Assembly: GCA_030692365.1 (NCBI GenBank)
Contig: JAUYCC010000053.1
Span: 1-64,000, forward strand
From: Pelolinea sp.
GTDB taxonomy: Bacteria; Chloroflexota; Anaerolineae; Anaerolineales; Anaerolineaceae
Direction: 5' to 3'
DNA length: 64,000 nucleotides
Shown here: positions 7,167 through 18,605 of the stretch, piece after piece
Layout: each line of letters starts with the position of its first letter
How positions within the stretch are numbered: the first letter of the stretch is position 1
The notes under the pieces: model-generated
The model's database searches: none
The model's input: only the letters and a program-made list of their open reading frames with translations
Told to the model about the DNA's origin: nothing
Made by a program: the position numbers and the translations under genes

Positions 7167-8543
7167 TTAAAAAGGCAAAGCATTGATCGGTTGAGGCTGC
7201 ACCTCGGGATTGTTTTTGATGTATAACGGACAGCCTCCACCGCAGGTATCCAGTACATCACAATATCTGCATCCTTCTGGAACTGCTTTTCTTTCGCGCA
7301 AGGAAACAGCAAGATCGTGTTCCCAAATCTTTTCCCACGGATCAGTAAGGATGTTTCCCAGCGGCTGGTAATAAGATTGGCAGGGCAGCACGCTGCCGTC
7401 CGGTTCAACGCACATGTTATACAGCGCAGCGGTGCAGCCCTTGACGCCCAAACCGCTTTCAATAGGATTGAAATGGCAATATAGCGTGGGTGTATACCAG
7501 ATAAGCCGCTGGTCTGTTCTGGCAACGTGGTCCTTCGCGATTTCCAACAAACCTGTCAGGTCGGCTTCGGAAATTTCCTGATTTACCGACTCACCGCGTC
7601 CTGAATAAATCAGACCGTTCAATCCTACGGTGGGGACGCCTAACCCAGAGAGAAATTTCAATGTGTCAGCAAGGTATTGGCTGTTTGATTTCAGCAGGGT
7701 TGTATTGGTCATGACAAATAATTTTGAATTGAGCGCATTTTTGATACCCTTAACGGTTTGCACCCAGGCGCCGCTGCTGGCTACTATCGATTCATGGATA
7801 GATGGATTGTGAGACTCAAGCGTAATCTGAACATGATCCAGGCCTGCATCAACCAACTTTTGCAGATAATCAGTTTGGCTCAATCGCCGGCCGTTGGTGT
7901 TCAAACCTGTGATCAGACCTAAGTTCTCGGCATAGGCAATTAATTCCGGCAGGTTATCTTTCAAGGTTGGTTCACCGCCGGTAAACACCACATGCGGAAT
8001 GCCCAATTCCCAAATTCGGCTTAGTACCTTTTTCCAATCATCAGTGCTCAATTCGTTTTGTGCCCGGGATGCTTCGTTATAGCAGTGGATACAGCGATTG
8101 TTGCAGCGGTAAGTGAGCGCGAGGTCCATACGGTAAGGCGCGGACGGTTGGCGGGAGAAAGGCGTGATTGTTTCTATATCCAGGTCGCAGATTGGGCAAG
8201 GATCATCAGTTGGAGAAATAATACGATCGAAAGAGGTTTTAAATTTTTGGTAGTCCTCCGTAGCTTGATCCCGTTTCACGTCAAAAGATTTACGAAGATG
8301 CTTAATGATTTCATTTTCCGGCTTTTCATCCAGCAGCATGCGCGCCATGAGGGTGGCGGAAGGGTTGAAGTGAACCATCCGGCTGGCGTTGATAATCAGA
8401 ACGCCGCTGCCGTCCTTATCAATCCTGAGGTGAATGCGCTTCTTGTTTTCGCCTGATTCACGGACAAAATGATAAATTCCTGAATCCAGCGGCTGATAAA
8501 CACCGCTGGGTTTTTGTTTTGGCAAAGAAAATATGCCTTGCAT
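7167..8543 (-). CDS. PqqD-like/radical SAM/SPASM peptide-modifying enzyme
   Basis: The N-terminal ~110 residues form a PqqD-like domain (DGSGVLIINASRMVHFNPSA), followed by CPICD. The radical SAM barrel has LALTYRCNNRCIHCYNEA, the cluster-binding CxxxCxxC, and the GGEPT motif. The C-terminus has SPASM-type cysteines (GCTAALYNMC, PCQSYY, CRYCDVLDTCGGGCPLY) for auxiliary Fe-S clusters. Such enzymes modify ribosomally made peptides; PqqE is the model. I place the start at the ATG at 8543, 12 nt after the preceding gene's stop. An upstream start at 8615 would overlap the Cys-Ala tail codons. The likely substrate is the tail encoded just upstream. Confidence 0.9.
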   Translation of the reverse strand: MQGIFSLPKQKPSGVYQPLDSGIYHFVRESGENKKRIHLRIDKDGSGVLIINASRMVHFNPSATLMARMLLDEKPENEIIKHLRKSFDVKRDQATEDYQKFKTSFDRIISPTDDPCPICDLDIETITPFSRQPSAPYRMDLALTYRCNNRCIHCYNEASRAQNELSTDDWKKVLSRIWELGIPHVVFTGGEPTLKDNLPELIAYAENLGLITGLNTNGRRLSQTDYLQKLVDAGLDHVQITLESHNPSIHESIVASSGAWVQTVKGIKNALNSKLFVMTNTTLLKSNSQYLADTLKFLSGLGVPTVGLNGLIYSGRGESVNQEISEADLTGLLEIAKDHVARTDQRLIWYTPTLYCHFNPIESGLGVKGCTAALYNMCVEPDGSVLPCQSYYQPLGNILTDPWEKIWEHDLAVSLRERKAVPEGCRYCDVLDTCGGGCPLYIKNNPEVQPQPINALPF

Positions 8544-8554
8544 TTTATTGGAAA

Positions 8555-10273
8555 TTACCGACCGCCACCCGCGCAGGCACATGCACAGCCGGCGCACGCG
8601 CACGCGCACGCACACCCACCGGATATACCGCCGCCGCTTCTGCCGCTGCCGCGGAAAGTGCTTGATGTGGGCTGCGGGATCGGGTTGGTCTTGCTGGTCA
8701 CACCGCTGGTAAACGAGGTCAAATTACCAACCGCGCCTGTGGAAAACGCCGTGACTGTGTTGACCACAGAAGCCGCTGCGTCAGAGCCAGGTAGCCTGGG
8801 AAGTGTTATCGTTTGAGACTTACCGCCAGATGGCATGGTTGGCATTGAACCGCCAGTAACCGATCCGCCAATCGTGCGGCCGGATGTTCCCCGAATGGTC
8901 GGGTCAGCACGGTACCACCAGAATGGCATGAAGACAGGTCCGGATCCGAAGGTTCTGCGGGTGCGTTGGTCATAATCTTTGTCAAGCATGGTCCAATCCA
9001 CGGCTTCTGAGTACTTTTCAGCTTTAACCTCAGGCGTTTGAGCTTCTTCAACCTGCGACCAGGCTTTGTTAATAATCTCTTCGTAATAAGTCACAGTCTC
9101 TTTGCGGGAAAAACCTTTCATCTTTTCGCCGACTGTCTTAACCAAAGCGACCATCATATCCTGCAGGATGGTCCGCCGCTCAACTGGTTTTTCAGTTTTA
9201 AATGCGTTCAGGAAAGCGGTTTCATATTCGCGCAAGTCTTCGGGTAATTTCGCTTCTACTGTGATAGCCAAAGGTTCGCGAGTAGTTACAGTAGCGCAGC
9301 CCTTTCTTAGAACGCTAAAAAGGATCATGGTCAGAATCTTGTCCATTGGCTGTTCCATCAAAATGGCTGCTTCGACAGCGGTCAAGCCGCGTTTAATGCC
9401 GTGGCCTTCAATGGCTATCTTGGGAGGCAGGTATTTTAGTTTTCGTTTCTTGGCGCTTCTAATGGACAAATAAATTACCAAAACAAAGAGTCCCAGGAAA
9501 CCGCCGCAACATACGATGGGAATGATAGTCCCCATCAGGGCAGAAGGGTTATATGTTACAGTTTGTTCTGTCCGGATGGCATCAGTGGGTATCAAGCGCG
9601 CAGGAAAAGCCGCGCCGAACGTATACACACCATCTGGTTGGGCGGTGGTTGTTGACCATTGATAAACGATCCTGTTTTCCTGGTCAAATCCTGATGCAGG
9701 TGTCTCATCACCCGGCCAGCCTTTGGGTGTATACCAGATAATTTCGCCGTCTTTAGCGCCGGGTGGAAGATGGAGTGTTACGGTCAGTTTTGTGCTGCCG
9801 CTGGTAAAACCGGACTCGAAATAATTGGGTTGGAACTGGACGGACGCGTAATCTTCACCCTTGTCTGAGGAAGCAGAATAGAAAATGTCCCTTACATTTT
9901 TGGCATACATATAAACTATGCCAGTTGCGCCTGGCTGGATGGCATTGCTGTCCAACCCAAGGGCAACGCCATCGACGTATTGAGAACTGCTGATATCTGT
10001 GACCGGAATATTGTTGATTGTGGCTGTGATATCGCTCAGGTTGTAAGAGCTTGCCCCGGGCATGCCAACATCTACAAAGTCAATAGCATGCGCTCCGGGT
10101 GCGTTGCTGAAGAGGTACTGGTATTCAATCGCAGCCGTGCCGTCCGATTCAAGGTAAACATTGACTTCAACCTCAGGAACCTCAAAAGAATAATCCTGGG
10201 CGAATACCGGAAGGATTGCAGTAAAAGATAACGTTAAGGCAAAAAATATGGAAAAAACAAATCTCTTAATCAT
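8555..10273 (-). CDS. DUF2207-like membrane protein with a Cys-Ala repeat tail
   Basis: A signal peptide (residues about 3-27, ending near VFAQ) is followed by a beta-rich outer domain of ~200 residues of DUF2207 type, then a membrane segment (IPIVCCGGFLGLFVLVIYLSI). Next comes a ~200-residue cytoplasmic region and a Gly/Ser/Thr-rich linker. The protein ends in CACACACAGCACACAGGGR, seven cysteines alternating with alanine. GTG at 10279 or ATG at 10273 may be the start. A tail this regular is probably modified or binds metal, and the radical SAM gene starts 12 nt further on. I recall similar tails in DUF2207-type proteins but cannot check this here. Confidence 0.82.
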   Translation of the reverse strand: MIKRFVFSIFFALTLSFTAILPVFAQDYSFEVPEVEVNVYLESDGTAAIEYQYLFSNAPGAHAIDFVDVGMPGASSYNLSDITATINNIPVTDISSSQYVDGVALGLDSNAIQPGATGIVYMYAKNVRDIFYSASSDKGEDYASVQFQPNYFESGFTSGSTKLTVTLHLPPGAKDGEIIWYTPKGWPGDETPASGFDQENRIVYQWSTTTAQPDGVYTFGAAFPARLIPTDAIRTEQTVTYNPSALMGTIIPIVCCGGFLGLFVLVIYLSIRSAKKRKLKYLPPKIAIEGHGIKRGLTAVEAAILMEQPMDKILTMILFSVLRKGCATVTTREPLAITVEAKLPEDLREYETAFLNAFKTEKPVERRTILQDMMVALVKTVGEKMKGFSRKETVTYYEEIINKAWSQVEEAQTPEVKAEKYSEAVDWTMLDKDYDQRTRRTFGSGPVFMPFWWYRADPTIRGTSGRTIGGSVTGGSMPTMPSGGKSQTITLPRLPGSDAAASVVNTVTAFSTGAVGNLTSFTSGVTSKTNPIPQPTSSTFRGSGRSGGGISGGCACACACAGCACACAGGGR

Positions 10274-10286
10274 AGCCACTCGCAGA

Positions 10287-10652
10287 TTACCACTTGGGTG
10301 CTTCGGTCAGTTGGTAAGTCGTACCGCAGAACGGGCAGGTGACCACTGGAGCGCCGGCCACAAGCTTGACATCTTTTTCCGAGAGTGTGCCGCCGCAGGA
10401 CGTGCATTTGATTGTATCCATGCCGACTTCTCCGGGAAGGTCAATATTCACAGTGACGTTTTGGGCGGCATCGCTCGCCGCGCCCATCCGAGTGGCGAAG
10501 AAAATAAGGATGAAACCCACCGCGGCCAGGCCGACCGCGAACCAGATATAACCGGCGCTGCCGGTTTGTCCTCCCGCGCCCAAAAAGAAAAGGAAGGAAA
10601 AAATCAGGGAAAAAGCAGCAAGTATAAACAGGATAATTTTGCCAGATTTCAT
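10287..10652 (-). CDS. Two-TM protein with a C-terminal zinc ribbon
   Basis: Two membrane segments (residues about 5-25 and 33-53) precede a linker and a zinc ribbon with CTSCGG and CPFCGT. It is the first gene of the minus-strand operon that continues with the Cys-Ala-tailed protein (7-nt gap to that frame's GTG). GGAG lies before the ATG. It may be an accessory membrane partner of the tailed protein. No enzymatic motif is seen. Confidence 0.75.
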   Translation of the reverse strand: MKSGKIILFILAAFSLIFSFLFFLGAGGQTGSAGYIWFAVGLAAVGFILIFFATRMGAASDAAQNVTVNIDLPGEVGMDTIKCTSCGGTLSEKDVKLVAGAPVVTCPFCGTTYQLTEAPKW

Positions 10653-10730
10653 TTCAACTCCATTAGAGTGGCGGTAATTTGAATCCGAATGTGATTTTAA
10701 TTATATACGCAAAAAGATTTGCTTAGTTTT

Positions 10731-10757
10731 GCTGGATTTTCCCTGGGAAAATCCAGC
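10731..10757. promoter_or_regulatory. 27-bp perfect palindrome between divergent genes, candidate operator
   Basis: GCTGGATTTTCCC and GGGAAAATCCAGC flank a single central T. It lies between the zinc-ribbon/radical SAM operon (leftward) and ligA (rightward), covering the place where a -35 box for ligA would sit. It could be a regulator-binding site or, less likely, an RNA hairpin. Confidence 0.5.
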
Positions 10758-10763
10758 TCATAA

Positions 10764-12802
<2,039 letters not shown>

Positions 12803-12803
<1 letters not shown>

Positions 12804-13987
12804 TGGAAACACTCATTCTAAAACCGGGCAGGGAAAAATCGCTGCTCCGCCGCCATCCCTGGATCTTCTCCGGAGCCATTAAGTCAGTCACAGGCCAACT
12901 CGAACCAGGGGAAACAGTTAAGGTTGTTACATCCAACGGGGATTACATTGGACAATGCTGTTTCAATCCTGAATCATCAATTAGCGGGCGTATGTGGACT
13001 TTTGATAATGAGGTAATAAATAGAGAATTTTTCTTATCAAAAATGCGTATAGCCATTATATTACGAAATAATTTATCCCTATTAAATTCATTAAATACAG
13101 CATGCAGGATTATTCATGCAGAATCCGATGGATTACCCGGTTTAATCGTAGATCAATATGGGGAATATTTAGTGGTCCAATATCTTACAGCAGGAATAGA
13201 GAAATGGAAAACCGACATCATTTCCGGTTTGATTGAATTAACTGGGATAAGCAATATCTATGAAAGGTCAGATGTTGATGTCAGAAAACTGGAAGGGTTA
13301 AGTGAGAGAAAAGGCTTACTAAACGGAGAAGAGCCATTAGAAAAAATTGAAATTCTCGAAGGTGGAAATCGCTTTCTTGTTGATATTAAAAACGGCCAGA
13401 AAACAGGTTTTTATCTGGACCAAAGGGAAAACCGGATCAAATTGGCTGAATTTGCCAAGGACAAATCGGTATTAAATTGCTTTTGCTATACAGGCGGTTT
13501 TACAGTTTACGCCTTGCGAGAAGGGGCGAAATCTGTTTTATCTATTGATTCCTCAGATGATGCAATTGAGATAGCCAAAGAAAATATAAGAATCAATAAC
13601 CTCGATTCCACCCGAGCGGAATGGATAACAGGGGACGTTTTTAAAGAATTGAGGTTATTGCGCGATCGAGGAGTCAAATTTGATGTCATCGTTCTCGATC
13701 CGCCAAAATTTGCTTCTACTTCCGCACAAGTCAATTCCGCGGCTCGCGGCTACAAGGATATCAATTTATTGGCATTTAAATTATTAAACCCGGGCGGCAC
13801 TTTATTTACATTTTCATGTTCAGGCGGTGTTTCCCAGGAGTTGTTCCAAAAAATTGTCGCTGATGCTGCGCTGGACGCGGGGATTAATGCGAGCATCATC
13901 GGGTACCTTTCACAGGGACCGGATCACCCAATCGCACTGAACTTTCCTGAAGGGGAATACCTTAAAGGGTTAATTTGTAAGACCTGA
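12803..13987 (+). CDS. rlmI: PUA-domain rRNA cytosine-C5 methyltransferase (RlmI-like)
   Basis: The 394-aa protein begins with a PUA RNA-binding domain (SLLRRHPWIFSGAI). A methyltransferase domain follows, with VLNCFCYTGGFTVYALREGA (SAM binding) and VLDPPKF, the catalytic loop of the RlmI/RlmK family. It shares one base with the ligA stop (TAGTG), so translation is coupled. The RlmI assignment (m5C1962 of 23S rRNA) is by family; the exact base is not proven by sequence. Confidence 0.88.
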
Positions 13988-13995
13988 TAAATAAA

Positions 13996-14012
13996 ACGCG
14001 CTTAAAGCGCGT
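13996..14012. terminator. Hairpin between the methyltransferase and tmRNA genes
   Basis: ACGCGCT and AGCGCGT form a 7-bp stem with a 3-nt loop in the 31-bp gap between two convergent genes. There is no long T run, so termination is plausible but not certain. Confidence 0.45.
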
Positions 14013-14018
14013 AATAAG

Positions 14019-14415
14019 TGGTGGAGATGGCGGGAATCGAACCCGCGTCCGAAAGATTAGAGCGCCGAACATCTACGAGCGTATCAGATTTTTGTTCTTG
14101 TTGCCGGACGGAGAACCTGCAGCCGTTACCTGCAACCAGCCGTTTGGACCCGAAAGTCCTCTTTCACGCGAATCACGGCGTTTCGCGCGGCACTCCAGCT
14201 TTGTGTCGCCTGTTCTGCTACCGGCCGGAGAACGGAGCAGACAGACGTGGCCTACAAGAGGCCATTGCACCCTTGATCTAACTGCTTACGCAGCTAAAGG
14301 CAGGGTTGCGTAGTTAGTGCGATTGGCACTTGTTTTTTGTACTGATTTCACGAGGTCGGTACCTCTCGGCTCGCCGTTCGGGTTCAGCCTCTCCCGTCGA
14401 AGCCTGTCATCCCCG
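14019..14415 (-). ncRNA. ssrA: tmRNA (ssrA), tag ANRTNYATLPLAA
   Basis: Read on the minus strand, the RNA begins GGGGATGACAGGCTTCGACG and ends in a tRNA-Ala-like 3' half with GGTTCGATTCCCGCC and an encoded CCA. The ends pair as an acceptor stem. The reading frame in the loop, starting at GCC near 14327, encodes ANRTNYATLPLAA and then TAA. The hydrophobic LAA end is what tail-specific proteases recognise. tmRNA frees ribosomes stalled on broken mRNA; its partner SmpB is encoded at 50658-51107. Confidence 0.96.
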
Positions 14416-14521
14416 AAGACATCCCAATTATACAGCACCATTATCAGATATTTATTAAAACCCTGGCAATTGCCTGGCATGATACCTGCAACATAAGGAA
14501 TGATTATTAATTTATTGGTGA

Positions 14522-15127
14522 ATGATGGTATCCGGAATCGATCTTTCTGAAAAAAACGGCAGCATTGAATGGCCACTTATTGGAAGTGGCGATATTAGTT
14601 TTGCCTATATTAAAGCCACAGAAGCGCTTGATATCATCGATTCCCAATTTACAACCAATTTAAAATCTGCTCAAGAATCAGGGATTTTAGTTGGCGCATA
14701 TCACTGGCTTCATCCTGGCCTTCATGTTGGGCAACAACTGGAGTCATTCGTTAAAACAGTAAAGGATTTCCGCGGTTTGCTGCCTCCCGTTGTTTGCCTT
14801 GAAACGTATCAAACTTCGGTGGGAGAGATGGAAAAAAACATCAAGTCGTTTTTGGTCCTCCTGGAAAAAAAAGTGGGAGTTAAACCTGTCATCTATACTT
14901 CGGATACATTTTGGATGACCTATCTGCCACAATCGGACTGGGGCTGTGATTATCCTCTCTGGATTGATAAACCCGGAGTGTTGTGGCCTACGCAACTTTG
15001 GCCATGGGCAAGTTGGACTTTCTGGCAATATTCATATCAGGCTCGCTTGCCTGGAATTCCTGTGAACCTGGGGACCAATTGGTTCAATGGCTCGATGGAT
15101 GAACTTAAAAGCATGGTGATCCAATGA
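14522..15127 (+). CDS. GH25 muramidase-like protein with an altered active site
   Basis: The 201 residues span a whole GH25 (lysozyme) barrel: GIDLSEKNG at the start, FAYIKATEA, GAYHWLHPG, PVIYTSDTFW, and WTFWQYSYQARLPGIPVNLGTNWFNGS at the end. In active GH25 enzymes the central strand reads DxE; here it is VVCLE, so the Asp is Cys92 while Glu94 remains. D7 is kept. No signal peptide is visible. It lies 20 nt before an intact paralogue and probably arose by duplication. Reduced or altered activity is inferred. Confidence 0.82.
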   Translation: MMVSGIDLSEKNGSIEWPLIGSGDISFAYIKATEALDIIDSQFTTNLKSAQESGILVGAYHWLHPGLHVGQQLESFVKTVKDFRGLLPPVVCLETYQTSVGEMEKNIKSFLVLLEKKVGVKPVIYTSDTFWMTYLPQSDWGCDYPLWIDKPGVLWPTQLWPWASWTFWQYSYQARLPGIPVNLGTNWFNGSMDELKSMVIQ

Positions 15128-15147
15128 AAACGGATTTGAGGTAAATA

Positions 15148-15999
15148 TTGATTCCAGGCATTGATGTTTCCCATTGGCAAAGTGATATTGACTGGGCTGA
15201 AGTAAAGCGCAGCGGTGTGAAGTTTGCCTTTATTAAAGCGACTGAATTTCCGGATAAGAGAATTTCACTCTTTGTTGATAACAAGTTCAGGGCAAATGCT
15301 GATGGCGCGAAAGCCAATGGAATTCATTGGAGCGCTTATCATTTCTTCCGTACCCATATCGATCCGGTAATCCAGGCCAAGGTATTTTGTGAGACCGTTG
15401 GTGAATTCTCTAGCCTGCCGCCGGTTTTAGACCTTGAGGCAGCAGGTTCAAAAGGGGAACGCCTGAATTACAAGGTTAGACAATTCCTGGAAGAAGTTGA
15501 GAGAATCAGCAACCGAAAACCAATCATTTATACAAGCAGCGGTTTTTGGCGCAGTTATATGACTTGTGAAAAGCGCGACCATACGGATTGGGCCAGATTT
15601 TATCCGCTGTGGTTAGCGCATTACACCTCCCTCTGGCCAAACTCACCATATCCCTGGATAGGATGGTCTTTTTGGCAGAATTCCGATAAGGGGACTTTAC
15701 CAGGCATCAAGACGCATGTTGACCTGAATTGGTTCAATGGATCAGAAGAAGAATTAATCGAGCAATTTGTTAGAGTTGAAGGGAGTGCAAATTATTCAAA
15801 CACCCCTGTTGAAAAGTTACCAAATCAGGTTTCTTATGAAGCAAAATACGTGGATGACTTGAATTTTAAAGGGGATTATCAGGAAGAAATGCAGCCTTCT
15901 AACTTGCGATATCCGTTGCCCGAAACCTCAAATAGTGCCGAAGCCAAATATTCAAATCAGGAAGAAAACTGGATCAGGTCTTATTTTTTCAACCAATAA
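15148..15999 (+). CDS. GH25 family muramidase
   Basis: The 283-aa protein has a complete GH25 barrel with GIDVSHWQSDIDW, FAFIKATE, SAYHFFR, PPVLDLEA (catalytic D95 and E97), PIIYTSSGFW and a WSFWQNSDKGTLPGIKTHVDLNWFNG end. A ~70-residue low-complexity C-terminal extension follows. It starts with TTG at 15148, preceded by GAGGT. No signal peptide is evident, so its route to the wall is unclear. The family cleaves the MurNAc-GlcNAc bond in peptidoglycan. Confidence 0.88.
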   Translation: MIPGIDVSHWQSDIDWAEVKRSGVKFAFIKATEFPDKRISLFVDNKFRANADGAKANGIHWSAYHFFRTHIDPVIQAKVFCETVGEFSSLPPVLDLEAAGSKGERLNYKVRQFLEEVERISNRKPIIYTSSGFWRSYMTCEKRDHTDWARFYPLWLAHYTSLWPNSPYPWIGWSFWQNSDKGTLPGIKTHVDLNWFNGSEEELIEQFVRVEGSANYSNTPVEKLPNQVSYEAKYVDDLNFKGDYQEEMQPSNLRYPLPETSNSAEAKYSNQEENWIRSYFFNQ

Positions 16000-16037
16000 G
16001 ATAATCCTTCAATTCTCAGTAATTCCACGAATATTTT

Positions 16038-16925
16038 TTAAACCAGAATTTTTCCGTTCGTTTTACATTTAAGGCGATAAACCTTTGAGCTGCAGGTAAT
16101 AAACAATGAATGGCCATCCTCTCCCCAGGCAAGATTGGACGTCTTGTCATCCAGGTAAATTCTTCCAAGCAATTCGGCTTTGGGGTTGAAGACCCATACA
16201 CCGCCTGGCCCTACGCAAAAGACATTCCCATTTTGGTCAACTTTTAACCCATCTGGCCGGCCAACGACACTGTTATCCCATAATTCAGCCCAAATTTGAC
16301 CACCGGAAATGAGCCAATTATCATCAACAGTGAAAACCCTTAGATGTTGACGAACTGTATCGGCAATATAGAGTGTTTTTTCATCCGGAGAAAAAGCGAG
16401 ACCGTTAGGCCGTTCAATGCTATCCGTGATCAATTCAAGTTCATTATTGGTAGGTTTTATCCAATAAACTCCCTGAAAAGGAAGTTCCTGGTCAGCGGGA
16501 CCTCCCATACCGGCTCTCAGCCCGTAAATTGGATCTGTGAAGAGAATTGAGCCATCACTCGATGCGATAACATCATTGGGTGAATTCAGTTTTTTCCCTT
16601 GATAATGCGAAGCGAGCGTCACAATATCTCCCCCAGGAAGCTCCCGGGTGATGGAACGGCTTTGGTGTTCGCAGGCAATTAATGAACCCTCCGAATCATA
16701 AGTTAACCCATTAGAGAAGTTGCTTTTTTGCCGGTAAACTTCCACACCATTAATCGCCGACCATTTATAGATTTTATTTACTGGAATATCTGAAAAAAGG
16801 AGGTAATTACCTTTGGAATTCCAAAGTGGTCCTTCAGTGAAACTGAAACCTTCCGCAATCAGTTCAATGGTCGCATCCGGCGCGATGAGACTGTCAAACT
16901 GTTGATTCAGCTTTTCAATTCTCAT
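16038..16925 (-). CDS. SMP-30/gluconolactonase family protein
   Basis: A 295-aa six-bladed beta-propeller. Visible family features are AEGFSFTEGPLWNSKGNYLLFSDI, which holds the first metal-ligand Glu, LNSPNDVIASSDGSILFTDPIYGL, ERPNGLAFSPDEKTLYIADT and GRPDGLKVDQNGNVFC. The family are metal-dependent lactonases acting on sugar or aldonic lactones. It starts 1 nt after the stop of the nicotinate phosphoribosyltransferase gene, so the two are co-transcribed, though a shared pathway is not obvious. Confidence 0.88.
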   Translation of the reverse strand: MRIEKLNQQFDSLIAPDATIELIAEGFSFTEGPLWNSKGNYLLFSDIPVNKIYKWSAINGVEVYRQKSNFSNGLTYDSEGSLIACEHQSRSITRELPGGDIVTLASHYQGKKLNSPNDVIASSDGSILFTDPIYGLRAGMGGPADQELPFQGVYWIKPTNNELELITDSIERPNGLAFSPDEKTLYIADTVRQHLRVFTVDDNWLISGGQIWAELWDNSVVGRPDGLKVDQNGNVFCVGPGGVWVFNPKAELLGRIYLDDKTSNLAWGEDGHSLFITCSSKVYRLKCKTNGKILV

Positions 16926-16926
16926 A

Positions 16927-18492
16927 TCAATCGTCCTTTATTCCGTCTGAATATTCCTTCACCAAATCTTGTTTCAGAGACCATAATTTCTCTGTAAGCG
17001 ATACATGGTAATGGTGCGGATTCATGATTCGTTTAACTCCCGGATAGAGATATTGCATATCTTCCTGTCGTTTCTCACGGATCATCTCAAGCGAGGGCAA
17101 ATCGCACATGACCTTCCCGTCTTTCATAATGTCTTCAAGCAAAGGCTCAATTCGGGATAATTCCTTGCAGAACAGAATTCTATGCTTGGTCTGGTCGGTC
17201 GGATGATGCAAATGTATCTCATCCATGGCGCAAAGATTTTCGTCATCGGTGCTCATCACATCCGCGATTGCTTTATCTCTATCGTCATATAAGCGCCAGA
17301 TATGCTTGTGGCCGGGATTGAGGGTTTTCTCCGGATTCTCCGAAATCTTGATCGCGGGAGTCCAGCCCCCGTTTTCCTTGATAGCTACAAGTTTATAGAC
17401 TCCATCCAGCGCGGGATCAACACTGGAAGTGATCATTCTGGTGCCAACCCCGTAAGCAAGCCGTTTGATAAGATGGTCGGGATCTACCCCATAGCGGCTG
17501 GCTTCTTCTTTAATTTGGGTCAGGATTTGCCATATAACCAACTCATCGATCTGGTTTGAGAGAACAATACGGACATCCTCAAAACCCGCGTCGTTCAGCT
17601 TACGAGCTGCCTGAATACTGAGGTACGCCAAATCGCCAGAATCCAGGCGGATCCCAGCCGGTTTGTGGCCTTTTGCTTTTAATTCTTCAAATACCCTTAT
17701 CGCGTTGGGAACGCCGCTCTCAAGCGTGTCATAAGTATCAACCAGAAGCGTGCAATCGTCAGGATATGATTTTGCGTATGCCCTAAACGCATCCAATTCT
17801 GATCCGCCCATGGCAACTATGGCTTGTACAAGGCTGTGGGCGTGTGTTCCACTGGGTTTGTATCCCAGAATGGCAGAAGCGCCTGTGTTGGATGTGCCTA
17901 CTGCGCCGCCAATAATCGCAGCCCGAGCGCCGGCTGTGGCAGCCCGGTCCTGGGCGCGGCGTAAGCCAAATTCAAGAATGGCTTGCCCCAGGCTGCTTTC
18001 CTGAATTCGGGCAGCTTTGGTGGCGATCAAGGTCTGGTAATTAAGATGATTTAGTAATGATGATTCTATGAGCTGGGCGAACAGAAGTGGACCCTGAACA
18101 ACAGCTAAAGGAATATTAGGATGAACAACCCTGCCTTCCGGAATTGCCTGGATACTTAACCCGGTTGCCACGCTCTTGTCCATCAGCCAGCCAAGAAATT
18201 CGTTTGAGAAGAGGGGATTTCCTTCGTGATTCTTTAATGTACGAAGATAATCAATTTCCGGGGAGAGAAAATTGGCTTCACTGATCCAATCCAGCAGCCA
18301 TTCCATACCCGCGTTGATGCAATAACCCGCTTGATGTAAGCCATAATCAGGATAACTTCTGAAAAAATAATCAAACTGAGAGGTTTTTTCGTGAATACCA
18401 AGCTGGAAATATACTTGGGCCATGGTGAGCTGATAAAAATCAGTATATAACGCTCCTTCAGCCAATAAACTCTCATTAAATTTCATTTTCAC
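16927..18492 (-). CDS. pncB: Nicotinate phosphoribosyltransferase
   Basis: The 521-aa protein carries the NAPRTase pattern: [12 protein letters not shown] near the start, a [22 protein letters not shown] segment with the conserved His region, and [23 protein letters not shown]. It makes nicotinate mononucleotide from nicotinate and PRPP, the salvage entry to NAD. NAD synthase lies at 32244-33140 in the same window, but not in the same operon. The length fits the long bacterial form. Confidence 0.92.
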   Translation of the reverse strand: MKMKFNESLLAEGALYTDFYQLTMAQVYFQLGIHEKTSQFDYFFRSYPDYGLHQAGYCINAGMEWLLDWISEANFLSPEIDYLRTLKNHEGNPLFSNEFLGWLMDKSVATGLSIQAIPEGRVVHPNIPLAVVQGPLLFAQLIESSLLNHLNYQTLIATKAARIQESSLGQAILEFGLRRAQDRAATAGARAAIIGGAVGTSNTGASAILGYKPSGTHAHSLVQAIVAMGGSELDAFRAYAKSYPDDCTLLVDTYDTLESGVPNAIRVFEELKAKGHKPAGIRLDSGDLAYLSIQAARKLNDAGFEDVRIVLSNQIDELVIWQILTQIKEEASRYGVDPDHLIKRLAYGVGTRMITSSVDPALDGVYKLVAIKENGGWTPAIKISENPEKTLNPGHKHIWRLYDDRDKAIADVMSTDDENLCAMDEIHLHHPTDQTKHRILFCKELSRIEPLLEDIMKDGKVMCDLPSLEMIREKRQEDMQYLYPGVKRIMNPHHYHVSLTEKLWSLKQDLVKEYSDGIKDD

Positions 18493-18605
18493 GCTCCGGG
18501 CAAATAGATGCAGTTATTATAGCCTCAGTGAAATGCCTTGATAAATATAAGCGAAGACGATTTGTATTAGTTGTTTTTCGATTAATATTAGTTAAAGATA
18601 ATAAT

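Noticed and set aside
7142-7525. 127-codon minus-strand frame
   Set aside because: It is an out-of-frame shadow of the radical SAM gene, whose motifs are in the other frame.
8544-8615. Upstream start for the radical SAM enzyme
   Set aside because: The extra 24 residues are the Cys-Ala tail codons read in another frame and do not look like protein.
14018-14576. Four frames over the tmRNA gene
   Set aside because: All fall on ssrA; only the short tag frame in the minus-strand RNA is translated.
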